Assembly (NCBI RefSeq): GCF_016865485.1
Contig: NZ_AP024452.1
Span: forward strand, 2,006,501-2,070,500
DNA: 64,000 nucleotides
Reading direction: 5' to 3'
Source of the DNA: Luteitalea sp. TBR-22
GTDB taxonomy: Bacteria > Acidobacteriota > Vicinamibacteria > Vicinamibacterales > Vicinamibacteraceae
Below are positions 25,427-37,609 of this stretch, in pieces (position 1 is the stretch's first letter; every line of letters begins with the position of its first letter). Below the pieces are notes generated by a model. It was not told where the DNA came from. It saw nothing but the letters and a program-made list of their open reading frames with translations, and did no database searches. Made by a program: the position numbers and the translations under genes.

Positions 25427-27478
25427 ATGGCCGAGTCGGAACCTTCCCTGCTGCCTGCACAGCGAGTCGTACGACTCGCGAAGCGCTCCCGCCGGGCGCT
25501 GGTGCGCCTGTCGGAGGAGGCGGCGCTGCTCGACGAGATCTGCCGCGCGGCCGTCGAGGACGGCGGCTACCGCTTCGCCTGGGTCGGACTGGCCGAGCAC
25601 GACACGCCGCGGCGCGTGCGTCCAGTGGCACAGGCCGGCGAGAGCGCAGGGTACCTGGAGTCGGCCGTCATCCTCTGGGACGACTCACCCGAGGGCCGTG
25701 GCCCCACCGGTACGGCGGTCCGCACCGGCGTCCCGCAATGGACGCGCGACGTCGCCACCGACCCGCTGATGACCCCGTGGCGGGAACTCCTGCTGGCCCG
25801 CAGCTTCAGGTCGTCGATTGCGCTGCCGCTGAGCGCCGCCGGCGGCGTGCTCGGGGCGCTGACCATCTACGCGGACACGCCCGACGCCTTCGACGCGGAG
25901 GAAGTGGAGATCCTGTCGGAACTGGCCGGCGACCTCGCCTTCGGCCTCGACACGCTCCGCACCCGCCAGGCTCATCGCATGATGGCCCTGGCCGTCGAGC
26001 AGAGTCCCGCCGTGGTCGTCATCACGGACCTCGAGGGGCGCATCCAGTACGTGAATCCCCGCTTCACCGAACTCACCGGCTACACGCTTGACGAGGTGCG
26101 CGGGCGCAACCCGCGCATCCTGAAGTCCGGGGTCACGCCACCGGAGGAGTACGCGCGGCTCTGGCGGACGGTGACCTCCGGCGGCCGCTGGAGTGGCGAG
26201 TTCCACCAGCGCTGCAAGGACGGGCGTACCTACATCGAGCGAGCCGAGATCCTGCCGATGCTGGGTCCGAGCGGACAACTGGTCGGGTACCTCAAGGTCG
26301 CCGAGGACATCAGCGCCAGGGCCGCGCTCGAGGAGCAGCTCCGACAGGCCCAGAAGATGGAGGCGGTGGGGCGCCTGGCCGGCGGGATCGCCCACGACTT
26401 CAACAACGTGCTCACGGTGATCCAGGGCTTCACCGAGCTGGCGCGCCTGCAGGTGCCGCAGGGCGATCCGCTGCGAGCCGACCTGGAGCAGGTGCTCGAC
26501 GCAGCGGGCCGTGCCGCGACGCTGACGCGGCAACTGCTCGCCTTCAGTCGCCAGCGGGTGCTGGTGCGGGCCGAGATCGACGTCGCCGCCGTCGCGCGCG
26601 ACGCGGCGCCGATGCTGCGCCGCCTGGCCGGCGAAGACATCGCCTTCGACATCGATGTGCCTGACGCGGCGCTGGTGGTGGGCGCCGAGCCGGGCAACGT
26701 CGAGCAGATCCTGATGAACCTGGTGGTCAACGCGCGAGACGCGATGCCCAACGGCGGCACGCTCTCGCTCGCCGTCGGCACCGTCGCGTCGGTCGACAGG
26801 CCCACCGTCCTGGCCGCACCCGCTCCCGGTCCCTACGTCCAGGTGGAAGTTCGCGACACGGGCTGCGGGATGGACGAGGCGACGGTGGCTCGGATCTTCG
26901 AGCCGTTCTTCACGACCAAGCCGGCCGGCAAGGGCACCGGCCTCGGCCTCTCGACCGTGTACGGCATCGTCAAGCAGGGCAAGGGCGCCCTCGACGTCAG
27001 CAGCGCGCCGGGCGTCGGCACCGCGATCCGGGTCTACCTCCCCCTCAGTCGGGACTGCCTGGCGCCGGTCGCCGTCCCGGTCGCCCATAGCGCGAGGGAC
27101 GTGCGCGGGTCCGAGACGGTCCTCGTGGTCGACGATGATGGAGGGGTCGGGCAGTTCGCGGCGCGGACGCTGCGCCGGGCCGGCTTCACGGTGCTCGTTG
27201 CAGACAACCCCGGCGAGGCGCTCCTGGCCGTGGAGCAACGCCAGGGCAAGGTGGACCTGCTCCTGACCGACGTGGTGATGTCGTACATGACCGGTCCCGA
27301 ACTCTGGCGCCGCCTGGCGCAGGCGAAGCCCGACCTGCAGTGCCTCTTCATGTCCGGCTATCCCGACGACGTACTCACCGAGAAGAGCCTGGACGCCAGT
27401 GCCGTGCGGCTCATTCGCAAGCCGTTCACCGGCGACGAGCTGGTCAGACGCGTGCGCCAGATGCTCGACGAGGCGTGA
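25427..27478 (+). CDS. Hybrid sensor histidine kinase (GAF-PAS-HisKA-HATPase-REC)
   Basis: The 683-residue soluble protein reads, in order: GAF (about 30-180), PAS/PAC (about 185-305; AVEQSPAVVVITDLEGRIQY), HisKA with phospho-acceptor H323 in GGIAHDFNN, HATPase_c (about 430-550; LVVNARDAM, DTGCGMD, GTGLGLS), and a C-terminal receiver (about 562-680). The receiver has acidic pocket VVDDD, phospho-acceptor D615 (LLLTDVVM) and K665 (RKPF). It is cytoplasmic, so it senses a soluble ligand or redox state. It stands alone, and no separate output regulator is adjacent. Confidence 0.92.
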   Translation: MAESEPSLLPAQRVVRLAKRSRRALVRLSEEAALLDEICRAAVEDGGYRFAWVGLAEHDTPRRVRPVAQAGESAGYLESAVILWDDSPEGRGPTGTAVRTGVPQWTRDVATDPLMTPWRELLLARSFRSSIALPLSAAGGVLGALTIYADTPDAFDAEEVEILSELAGDLAFGLDTLRTRQAHRMMALAVEQSPAVVVITDLEGRIQYVNPRFTELTGYTLDEVRGRNPRILKSGVTPPEEYARLWRTVTSGGRWSGEFHQRCKDGRTYIERAEILPMLGPSGQLVGYLKVAEDISARAALEEQLRQAQKMEAVGRLAGGIAHDFNNVLTVIQGFTELARLQVPQGDPLRADLEQVLDAAGRAATLTRQLLAFSRQRVLVRAEIDVAAVARDAAPMLRRLAGEDIAFDIDVPDAALVVGAEPGNVEQILMNLVVNARDAMPNGGTLSLAVGTVASVDRPTVLAAPAPGPYVQVEVRDTGCGMDEATVARIFEPFFTTKPAGKGTGLGLSTVYGIVKQGKGALDVSSAPGVGTAIRVYLPLSRDCLAPVAVPVAHSARDVRGSETVLVVDDDGGVGQFAARTLRRAGFTVLVADNPGEALLAVEQRQGKVDLLLTDVVMSYMTGPELWRRLAQAKPDLQCLFMSGYPDDVLTEKSLDASAVRLIRKPFTGDELVRRVRQMLDEA

Positions 27479-27497
27479 GGCGGACCGCGCGTCGGGC

Positions 27498-27908
27498 TCA
27501 GCGCGCCGCCACCTGCGTCAGCGCCTGCTGCAGGCGCGCGTCGGCGTCGCGCATCACCTCGTCGAGCGCCTCGGACTGCACGACCTGGAACATCGCGCTC
27601 GGCTTGACGATCGACACCACCGAGCCGCCCTCCTCCTCCCAGACGCAGACATTGCACGGCAGCATGAGTCCGATGCCGAGCTCGGCCGAGAGCGCCTTGA
27701 ACGCCAGGGCCGGGTTGCAGGCGCCCAGGATCACGTACTGGCGGAAGTCCTTGTCGAGCTTGGCCTTCAGCGTTGCCGTGACGTCGATCTCGGTGAGCAC
27801 CCCGAAGCCCTGCGCCTTGAGGGCGTCGGTGACGCGGGTCCGCGCCTCGGCGAACGGGATGCCGGGCAGGTGGGTCGTGTATCCGTAGGCGGGATCGGTC
27901 TGGCTCAT
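27498..27908 (-). CDS. DUF302-domain protein
   Basis: A 136-residue protein dominated by one DUF302 domain (GYTTHLPGIPFAEARTRVTD, VTATLKAKLDKDFRQYVILG, ACNPALAFKALSAELGIGLM, LPCNVCVWEEEG). These small proteins are widespread and of unknown function, sometimes linked with redox or sulfur metabolism. Two cysteines lie in the conserved ACNP and PCNVCV segments. AGAGGA lies before the ATG. It is 60 bp from the methyltransferase gene on the same strand, but no overlap ties them together. Confidence 0.85.
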   Translation of the reverse strand: MSQTDPAYGYTTHLPGIPFAEARTRVTDALKAQGFGVLTEIDVTATLKAKLDKDFRQYVILGACNPALAFKALSAELGIGLMLPCNVCVWEEEGGSVVSIVKPSAMFQVVQSEALDEVMRDADARLQQALTQVAAR

Positions 27909-27971
27909 GGTCGGGTCCTCTGGGTGACTGAGAGCCAGGATGCGACTTTCCGGCCTGAGGTGACAGCCCGC

Positions 27972-29012
27972 TCAGGCCTTCCGGGCGGTCATCACGCCGC
28001 GGTCGGCGACGGTGTCGGCGTGCGTCACGTCGACGAAGCCGGCGTCGGCCAGGTGCTTCGCGTACTCCGACGTCGCGTAGCACTTGCCCTGCGAGGCATG
28101 CATCAGCAGGGCGGAATACTCGGCGACGGCCACCGGGCCGGTCTTGTCGGCGTTGACGAACGCGTCATGGATCACCAGCAGCCCGCCTGGAGGGAGGGCC
28201 GCGAACGACGCCGACAGCAGGTGTCGCACCTGCGGCGCGTCCCAGTCGTGCAGGACGTTCGAGTACAGGTGCACGTCGTGGCCGCCGGGCAGCGGCTCGG
28301 CGAAGAAGTTGGCCGCGTGCACGTCGATGGCGCTGGCGAAGCCGCGTTCCTCGACGAGCAGGCCGGCGATGCGGGTGACCGGCGCCTGGTCCAGCACGGT
28401 GGCGCGCAGGTGCGGGTGTCTGGCGACCAAGGCGCACGCGTAGATGCCCGACCCGCCGCCGACGTCGAGCAACCGCTGGTGCCCGGAGAGATCAACGGTG
28501 CGCGCCAGCGCCTCGCCGAGGTACAGCCCGCGACAATCCATCGCCGCCGTGAACCGTCGGGCGAAGGCGTCGTCCTCCATCGCCGTATGCCAGTCCTGCC
28601 CGTGCGCGCCGCCGCCCCAGGTGGCGGGCTGCCCGGTGCGCAGCACCCGGGCGAAATCCTGCACGAACGGCCGTTCCTTGAGCGCGGCGTAGTAGGGGCC
28701 CAGGGACCACGGCGAGCCCGCCACCAGGTGCTCACGCGCCAGCGCCGTGGTGCGCAGCACCTCGCCGTCGCGCGCCAGATAGTCACGCGACACGAGCAGG
28801 GTCACCAGCACGTCGGCGGCGCGCCGATCGAAGCCGAAGTGCGCGCACAGGGCCTCGATCGTCGACGGGTGGGCGTCGATCCACGTGAAGAGGTCGAACT
28901 CGACGATCGCCGCCGTCAGCAGGTCGGCGGCGTAGAGGCCGTCGCGGTAGCGATACAGGGACGCCGGCGAGGTGACCGGCGCTTCGAAGGGCTGCGGGGC
29001 CATGGGCGTCAT
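27972..29012 (-). CDS. SAM-dependent O-methyltransferase-like protein
   Basis: The 346-residue protein has an N-terminal winged-helix dimerisation region (LTAAIVEFDLFTWIDAHPST) and a class I SAM-binding domain with LLDVGGGSGIYACAL, DQAPV, SNVLHDWD and GGLLVIHDAF. This matches the methyltransferase_2 / acetylserotonin-type O-methyltransferases. Its ATG (29012) overlaps the TGA of the D-aminoacylase-like gene (29009-29012), so it is translationally coupled as the last gene of that operon. The acceptor substrate is not predictable. Confidence 0.82.
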   Translation of the reverse strand: MTPMAPQPFEAPVTSPASLYRYRDGLYAADLLTAAIVEFDLFTWIDAHPSTIEALCAHFGFDRRAADVLVTLLVSRDYLARDGEVLRTTALAREHLVAGSPWSLGPYYAALKERPFVQDFARVLRTGQPATWGGGAHGQDWHTAMEDDAFARRFTAAMDCRGLYLGEALARTVDLSGHQRLLDVGGGSGIYACALVARHPHLRATVLDQAPVTRIAGLLVEERGFASAIDVHAANFFAEPLPGGHDVHLYSNVLHDWDAPQVRHLLSASFAALPPGGLLVIHDAFVNADKTGPVAVAEYSALLMHASQGKCYATSEYAKHLADAGFVDVTHADTVADRGVMTARKA

Positions 29013-30436
29013 GCTCCTGGCGTGCTGACGGCAGCGCGGATGGCACGACCCGGACGGGCGGCCGTCACCTGCCCGTTGTCGACGACGACCTCGCCGTTGA
29101 CGACGACCCAGGGGATCCCTGCCGAGGGGATGCTCGCGTCCTCGTAGGTGGCGCGGTCGATCACGGTGGCCGGATCGAAGACGGTGATGTCGGCGTCGGC
29201 GCCGACCGCGAGACGCCCCTTGGTCTTCATGGCCGGTACACGTCCCTCGAGCCGGCGGGCCGGCGCGATGGTCATGCGGCGAAGCGCTTCCTTCAGGTCG
29301 ATCGCCTTTTCCTCGCGCACGTACCGCCCGAGTACCTTCGCGAAGGTCCCGGAGGTGCGTGGATGACCCTTGCCGTGCTCGATGAAGCCGTCGCTGGCGA
29401 CGATCGACAGCGGGCTGGTGATCGCGGTGCGTGTCTGGGCCTCCGAGCGGGAGTGGATGATGATCGTGCCGCCGGCCTTGCGCGCCGCCGCGAATGTCGC
29501 GCGCGTCAGGCGCTCCCCGGTGGACACGAGCTGGTGCTGGCCGAACTTGTCGTCGGGCCACGTCTGCCAGTCGTCGAACAGCGCCGAGGTGATCTCGGTC
29601 ATGCCGGCGCCGTACGGATACGCCTCGGTCGTCACGTCGTGCCCGGCGGCCTGCGCGGCAGCGATGGCTGACAGGAACGCGTCGATGTCGTCGCCTGCCA
29701 CCGAGTTCACGTGGACGATGTGCAGCGAGGCGCCAGCCGCCTTCGCGGCCGCAATCGTCTCCTGCAGGCCGGCGAGGCCCCCGCGCATGTGGATGTGCGC
29801 CGACGCGCGTCCCTGCGCGGCGACGCGGAACATCCGCTCGAACTCGGCCATCGGCGCGCCCGGCGTGTAGGCGCTCCCGAATCCGACCGCCACGGCGCCC
29901 TCGGCGAGCCCCTTGCGCAGCAGGGCCTCCATCGCGGCGAGCTGCGCCTCGCTCGCCGTGCCGCTGCCGCCGATGCCCGTCGGCAGGAGTCCCCGACTCG
30001 GATCGCCGAGCACCTGCATGCGCGCCTTGATGTGGCCGATGGCGACGCCGTGGTTGACGATCTGGCCCTTCGCGCGTTCGGCATACCAGCCGGCGACATC
30101 GGCCGTGCCGACCTCGAGCTCGAAGGCCGACGTGACGCCGTCGCGGACCATCATCCGGTACGACTCTTCCTGCTGGCCGTGCTCGTGCAGGTCGATGAAC
30201 CCCGGCGCGACGACGTGCCGCGCCGCGTCGATGACCCGCGTGCCGGTCAGCGGCGACTCCGAGATCGCGGCGATGCGCCCGTCGCGCACCCCGACGTGCC
30301 GAACGGCATCGAGGCCCGAAGCCGGGTCGATCACGCGGCCGTTGGCGATGACCAGGTCGTAGGTGGGGGTGGGTGGCCGCGAGCAGGCCGCGGCGAGGAC
30401 CAGGCAGCCAATCGCGCCCAGGCGTCTGCGGGTCAT
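29009..30436 (-). CDS. Lipoprotein amidohydrolase, D-aminoacylase-like
   Basis: The 475-residue protein has a lipoprotein leader with lipobox LAAAC (lipidated C18). The amidohydrolase fold begins YDLVIANGRVIDPASG and has metal ligands H84 and H86 in DLHEHG, a later HIVHVNS and IIIHSRSE, and a terminal VVVNGEVVV strand. Such proteins hydrolyse N-acyl-D-amino acids or related amides. It sits 10 bp after the M20 peptidase gene and is coupled to the methyltransferase downstream, so the three form an operon that likely handles peptides or acylated amino acids at the envelope. Confidence 0.83.
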   Translation of the reverse strand: MTRRRLGAIGCLVLAAACSRPPTPTYDLVIANGRVIDPASGLDAVRHVGVRDGRIAAISESPLTGTRVIDAARHVVAPGFIDLHEHGQQEESYRMMVRDGVTSAFELEVGTADVAGWYAERAKGQIVNHGVAIGHIKARMQVLGDPSRGLLPTGIGGSGTASEAQLAAMEALLRKGLAEGAVAVGFGSAYTPGAPMAEFERMFRVAAQGRASAHIHMRGGLAGLQETIAAAKAAGASLHIVHVNSVAGDDIDAFLSAIAAAQAAGHDVTTEAYPYGAGMTEITSALFDDWQTWPDDKFGQHQLVSTGERLTRATFAAARKAGGTIIIHSRSEAQTRTAITSPLSIVASDGFIEHGKGHPRTSGTFAKVLGRYVREEKAIDLKEALRRMTIAPARRLEGRVPAMKTKGRLAVGADADITVFDPATVIDRATYEDASIPSAGIPWVVVNGEVVVDNGQVTAARPGRAIRAAVSTPGA

Positions 30437-30446
30437 GAGGGTCTCC

Positions 30447-31868
30447 TTACCGCGCGCGAGCGAGCCGCGTCACGACGTCCCAGTTGAAGCGCACGAAGGC
30501 GTGCAGCGACGACTCGAGAATCCGCTCCTGGTCGCTGTGGGCGCCGAAGCCCTTCGGGCCATCCTCGCTGTCGGTGAGCGGGCCGACGCCGTAGCACTGC
30601 ATGCCCTTCGAGCGCAGGAACGCCATGTCGGTGGCCCCGGTGCTCATCGTCGGCAGCGTGGTGACCTTGCCGTACGTCTCGACCGTCGCCGCCTCGATGG
30701 CCGCGAAGGCCTCCGAGTCGATGCGCGAGGGCGGCGCGCCCGGACGCGTGTTGCGCTGGTTGCGCGCCACCTCGACGGCCGGATCGGCGATCACCTTGCG
30801 CAACTGATCGAGGAAGGCGTCGAGATCCTCGTCGGGCAGGGCGCGCACGTCGAGCGTCGCCTTCGCCTCCGACGGGATGACGTTCACCTGGAAGCCGCCT
30901 TCGAGGATGTTGGGCGACACCGAGGTGCGCAGCATCGAGTGGTGGCGCGGCTCGCGCTCGGCGAGGTGGTCCTGCACGGAGGCCGCCCGCTGCGGGTCGA
31001 GCAGGGCGCGATAGCGCCGTGCATCCTCGGCGCTGCTGATCGTCGCGAGGCGCTCGAAGTAGGCCCGCGTCGTGTCGTTGAGCCGCATCGTCGACTGCCA
31101 GTCGGCGATCTTCGTCACGGCCCGCGCCAGGTGCACGACCGCGTTGGTGCGGAGCGGCACCGACCCGTGTCCCGACGGGCCCTTCGCCGTCAGGGTGACG
31201 CCGTAAGGAATCTTCTCGGACGACTGGACGGTCGCGAAGCGTACCTGCCCGCCCGTGCGCGTCACGCCGCCGCCCTCCGCCAGGCAGTACTCGGCCTCGA
31301 TCTCCGGCCAGTGCTGCTCGACCATGAACTTGATCCCGACCTGCGTGCTGGCTTCCTCGCCGGCCTCGGCCAGGAAGATCACGTCGCGGTCGAGCGGCAC
31401 GTTCAGCCGCTTCAACTGCAGCATCACCATCAGCGCGGCGACGACGTTGTCCTTGTCGTCGACGGTGCCGCGCCCGTACACGTAGCCGCCCTCGCGGGTC
31501 GCCGAGAAGGGCGGATGGGACCACTTCGACGCGTCGACCTTCACCACGTCGGTGTGTCCCATGATCAGCAGCGGCTTCTTCTTCCCCGAGCCCTTGAGCC
31601 GTGCCACGAGGTTGGGGCGCGCGGGATCGTTCGCGAAGCGCTTCGTCTCGATGCCCGCCTGCTTCAGCACGCCCTCGAGGTAGTCGACGACCACGCCCTC
31701 GTTGCCGGGCGGATTGCTGGTGTCGAGCCGCAGGATGGCCTGGAAGTGCCGCATCGTCTCGTCTTCCAGGGCCGTCCAGTCGGGAGTGGTCGCCTGGGCG
31801 CGGAGTGGCGCGTGGCCGAGCGAGGGAAGCGCGAGGAGGAGGAGCAGCGCAGCGAGACGTCTGAGCAT
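30447..31868 (-). CDS. Exported M20-family metallopeptidase
   Basis: A 473-residue protein with a signal peptide (MLRRLAALLLLLALPSLGHA) and the M20/ArgE fold. It has H105-T-D107 in MGHTDVV, GRGTVDDKD, the catalytic base pair EAGEEAS (near 170) and a lid domain with GPSGHGSVP. The family cleaves dipeptides or N-acyl amino acids with two zinc ions. A GATCAT hexamer lies 7 nt before the ATG without a Shine-Dalgarno sequence, again suggesting a leaderless mRNA. It is the first gene of a three-gene operon. Confidence 0.87.
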   Translation of the reverse strand: MLRRLAALLLLLALPSLGHAPLRAQATTPDWTALEDETMRHFQAILRLDTSNPPGNEGVVVDYLEGVLKQAGIETKRFANDPARPNLVARLKGSGKKKPLLIMGHTDVVKVDASKWSHPPFSATREGGYVYGRGTVDDKDNVVAALMVMLQLKRLNVPLDRDVIFLAEAGEEASTQVGIKFMVEQHWPEIEAEYCLAEGGGVTRTGGQVRFATVQSSEKIPYGVTLTAKGPSGHGSVPLRTNAVVHLARAVTKIADWQSTMRLNDTTRAYFERLATISSAEDARRYRALLDPQRAASVQDHLAEREPRHHSMLRTSVSPNILEGGFQVNVIPSEAKATLDVRALPDEDLDAFLDQLRKVIADPAVEVARNQRNTRPGAPPSRIDSEAFAAIEAATVETYGKVTTLPTMSTGATDMAFLRSKGMQCYGVGPLTDSEDGPKGFGAHSDQERILESSLHAFVRFNWDVVTRLARAR

Positions 31869-31890
31869 GGGGGAAATGATCGCACGTCGG

Positions 31891-31952
31891 GTAGGGCGGG
31901 GTGTCCCACCCCGCCGCTATCGACAACGGCGCGGTCGGAGACCGCGCCCTAC
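31891..31952. repeat. Inverted pair of GTAGGG hairpins
   Basis: The left copy (plus) is GTAGGG with stem GGCGGGGTG / CACCCCGCC, loop TCC (31895-31915). The right copy (minus) has stem GGCGCGGTC / GACCGCGCC, loop TCC (31928-31948), followed by CTAC. The CTA at 31949-31951 is the complement of the glcF stop codon, so the gene ends inside the repeat. Confidence 0.75.
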
Positions 31953-33205
31953 CCGCCGAGCAACGCGTCGGCGAGGATCTCCACCGTGTGCCTGACGGCG
32001 ATGGCCGGCGTCCCCGCCTGCAGGTGCGTGGCGATCTGCACAAGGCAGCCGATGTTGCCGGCCGTGACGATGGTCGCTCCCGTCGAACGAATCGCGTCGG
32101 CCTTCCGTCGCCCGAGCTCGGCGGCCAGCTCCGGCTGCTCCACGTTGTAGAGCCCCGCCGACCCGCAGCACAGGTCGCCTTGCGGGATCTCCACCAGCCG
32201 CAGACCCTCCACCTGCGTCAGCAGCGCGCGCGGCGCGCGGCGGATGCCCTGCGCATGCGACAGGTGACAGGCGTCGTGGTAGGCCACGACGCTCGCGCCC
32301 GTGGCCCGCATCGGCGCCACGAGCCCCACGGCATCGAGGAACTCCGCGACGTCCTGCACGCGCGACCCGCAGGCGGCCACGGCGAGCGCCTGGTCGCGGC
32401 CGGCGAACGCGTGACCGTACTCCTTCATCGCCGACCCGCACCCGGCGGCGGTGGTGACGATGGCATCGACGTCGGTGGGCAGGGCACGGGCCAGCGTGGT
32501 GGCGTGTGCATACGCCCGGTCGTCGTCGCCCACATGCAGTGCGAGGGCGCCGCAGCAGCCCTGGCCGCGTGGCACGACGACCTCGATCCCGTTGGCCGCC
32601 AGCACCTGCAGTGCCGCGTGGTTGATGCCTGGCGACAGCACCTGCTGTGCGCACCCGGCCAGAAGCGCCACGCGCGCGCGGCGCGTCCCTCTCGCCGGCA
32701 CGTGGGCCGGCAGCGGCGCTGCCGGCGGCAGGGCCGTGGGCAGGAGGGCGAGCATCGGCTGGACGGCGGCCGGGAGCAGCGGGGCGGCGCGCTGCGCGAA
32801 CTGGCCGAGGCGGACCGCCGTACGGAAACGGGCCGGCGATTCCAACGTGTCGAGCAGCACGCGGCGCCGGACGCGCGCGACCAGCGAGGTGGCCTGTTCA
32901 CCGGCGGCCGCGCGGAACGGGGTGAGCAACTCGCCGTACGGCACGCCGGACGGACAGGCGGTGACGCACGCGAGGCACCCGAGGCAGCGGTCGACGTGCG
33001 GGCGCGCCTCGTCGAGCGCAAGGTCACCCTCGAGCACCTGCTTCATCAGCACGATGCGGCCACGCGGCGAGTCGCGCTCCTCGCCGAGCACCTGGTAGGT
33101 GGGACACGCGGCGAGGCAGAAGCCGCAGTGGACGCAGGTCTCGATGGCGTGGGCCATCGAGGCGCGGGCGGGCGTGGCCGGCGAGGCGGGGATGCGGTGC
33201 TGCAT
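31949..33205 (-). CDS. glcF: Glycolate oxidase iron-sulfur subunit
   Basis: The 418-residue protein has two [4Fe-4S] ferredoxin motifs, CVHCGFCLAACP (near 24-35) and CLGCLACVTACP (near 74-85). Two CCG domains follow, with GCCGALALHVG and LCCGSAGLYN. That is the GlcF/GlpC layout. It carries electrons from the GlcD flavin to the quinone pool. It starts 1 bp after the glcE stop codon and is the last gene of glcDEF. Its TAG stop codon is part of a GTAGGG hairpin repeat. Confidence 0.9.
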   Translation of the reverse strand: MQHRIPASPATPARASMAHAIETCVHCGFCLAACPTYQVLGEERDSPRGRIVLMKQVLEGDLALDEARPHVDRCLGCLACVTACPSGVPYGELLTPFRAAAGEQATSLVARVRRRVLLDTLESPARFRTAVRLGQFAQRAAPLLPAAVQPMLALLPTALPPAAPLPAHVPARGTRRARVALLAGCAQQVLSPGINHAALQVLAANGIEVVVPRGQGCCGALALHVGDDDRAYAHATTLARALPTDVDAIVTTAAGCGSAMKEYGHAFAGRDQALAVAACGSRVQDVAEFLDAVGLVAPMRATGASVVAYHDACHLSHAQGIRRAPRALLTQVEGLRLVEIPQGDLCCGSAGLYNVEQPELAAELGRRKADAIRSTGATIVTAGNIGCLVQIATHLQAGTPAIAVRHTVEILADALLGG

Positions 33206-33206
33206 G

Positions 33207-34273
33207 TCAGAAGCGCCCGTCAGGATCGAGGACGGCCTTGAGTCGCGCCTCGACGGGGGAATCAACGTGCGCACCGAGGAACGGCCGCCCACTCGCGCCG
33301 CGCAGGACCTGCCCCACCAGTCCCCGATCGCGCAGGCACGCGTCGAGGCCGTCCAGGCTCGACGCCTCGCACGCGATCCACAGCAGGTGGCCGCCGACGC
33401 TGATCCGGCGTGCGTGTCCCGCCAGCGCCACGGCGGTGTCGAGGTCGGCGACCGATGACGGCGAGGTCGGCACGCGCACCAGCGCGGCGTCGGCGGGCGC
33501 CCACGTGAACTCGCCTGCCTCGCTCCAGGCGCGCGCCTCCTCGGCGCCGTCGAGCAGCTCGGCCGAGCTGCCGAGCACGCGGCGGAGGGCGTCGACCCTC
33601 GCCGGCAGTGCCTCAGGGAAGCCGCCGATGCGCACGTGCACCCGCCGCCCCTGATCGACGTCGAGGGCCTCGGCGTCGACGCGTGCCGCCTGCACCGCGG
33701 CCAGCATGCGCAGCGCCGACCCCACGTCTTCCACCTCGGCACGCATCGTCACGTGCGCCGGCGGCGCCGGGAAGACCTTGAAGGTGAGTTCGGCCAGCAC
33801 GCCCAGCCGCCCGCAACTGCCGACCAGCGCCTGATGGATCAGGAAGCCCGCGGCGTTCTTGACCACCGCCCCGCCGCCCCGCAGGACTCGCCCGCAGCCA
33901 TCGACGATCCGGGCGCCGATCACGAAGTCGCGGATGCCGCCGAAGCGGTAGCGACACGCGCCGTTGACGCCCGCGGCCACCGTGCCGCCGAGCGTCGCGC
34001 CGGCGGCCACGAGCGGCGGATCGAAGGGCAGCGCATGGCCGTGCGACGAAAGCGCCGCGATCACGTCGGCGACCGGCGTCCCGGCCAGCGCCGTGAACGT
34101 GCACTCGGCCGGCGTGTACTCGGTGACGCCACGCAGGGCGGACAGGTCCATTGTGACGGCGCCTTCGGTGTCATGCGCGAGTCCGGGCTTGGTGCCGGAC
34201 CCCCGGATGCGCAGGCGGGCGTGCGCGGGCACGGCCGCCGCGAGCGCCTCGATCGAGTCGGGACGGATCGTCG

Positions 34274-34277
<4 letters not shown>
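33207..34277 (-). CDS. glcE: Glycolate oxidase FAD-binding subunit
   Basis: The 356-residue protein contains an FAD_binding_4 (PCMH) domain with [63 protein letters not shown] and [17 protein letters not shown]. It is the shorter of the two flavin subunits. Its ATG overlaps the TGA of glcD (34274-34277) and glcF follows 1 bp later, so the three subunits are made together. The assignment rests on order and domain content. Confidence 0.88.
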
Positions 34278-35722
<1,445 letters not shown>

Positions 35723-35760
35723 CCCGGCAGTCTATACTGCGCGGCGCTACCCGAAGCCTC

Positions 35761-35788
35761 GGCCGTCGGCAGTCGGCAATCGGCAGTC
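35761..35788. repeat. Heptamer array, GGCAGTC type
   Basis: GGCCGTC, GGCAGTC, GGCAATC, GGCAGTC in direct succession. It lies in the divergent region between glcD and the permease. Confidence 0.65.
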
Positions 35789-35847
35789 AGATCACAGCGT
35801 TCCCCGGCGCCTCGCGCCGGACCATCCCGACCGGAGAGCATGCCCTG

Positions 35848-37482
<1,635 letters not shown>

Positions 37483-37485
37483 GCA

Positions 37486-37528
37486 GGCTCACGGGCTCAC
37501 GGCTCACGGCTCACGGCTCACGGCTCAG
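37486..37528. repeat. Heptamer array, GGCTCAC type
   Basis: Six GGCTCAC/GGCTCAG units with one inserted G after the first. Two inverted units (CTGAGCC) follow at 37564-37577, so the last unit can pair with them as a long hairpin after the permease gene. Confidence 0.75.
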
Positions 37529-37596
37529 AAAGCTTCCCGACGTTGCGACATGCTCTTTGAACCCTGAGCCCTGAGCCCGACGACACCGCATCGCGA

Positions 37597-37602
37597 TAGA
37601 AT
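37597..37602 (+). promoter_or_regulatory. -10-like element next to the aminotransferase start
   Basis: TAGAAT ends 7 nt before the GTG start codon, so transcription would begin at or within a base of the start codon. No Shine-Dalgarno sequence is present. Confidence 0.5.
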
Positions 37603-37609
37603 CCCGCGC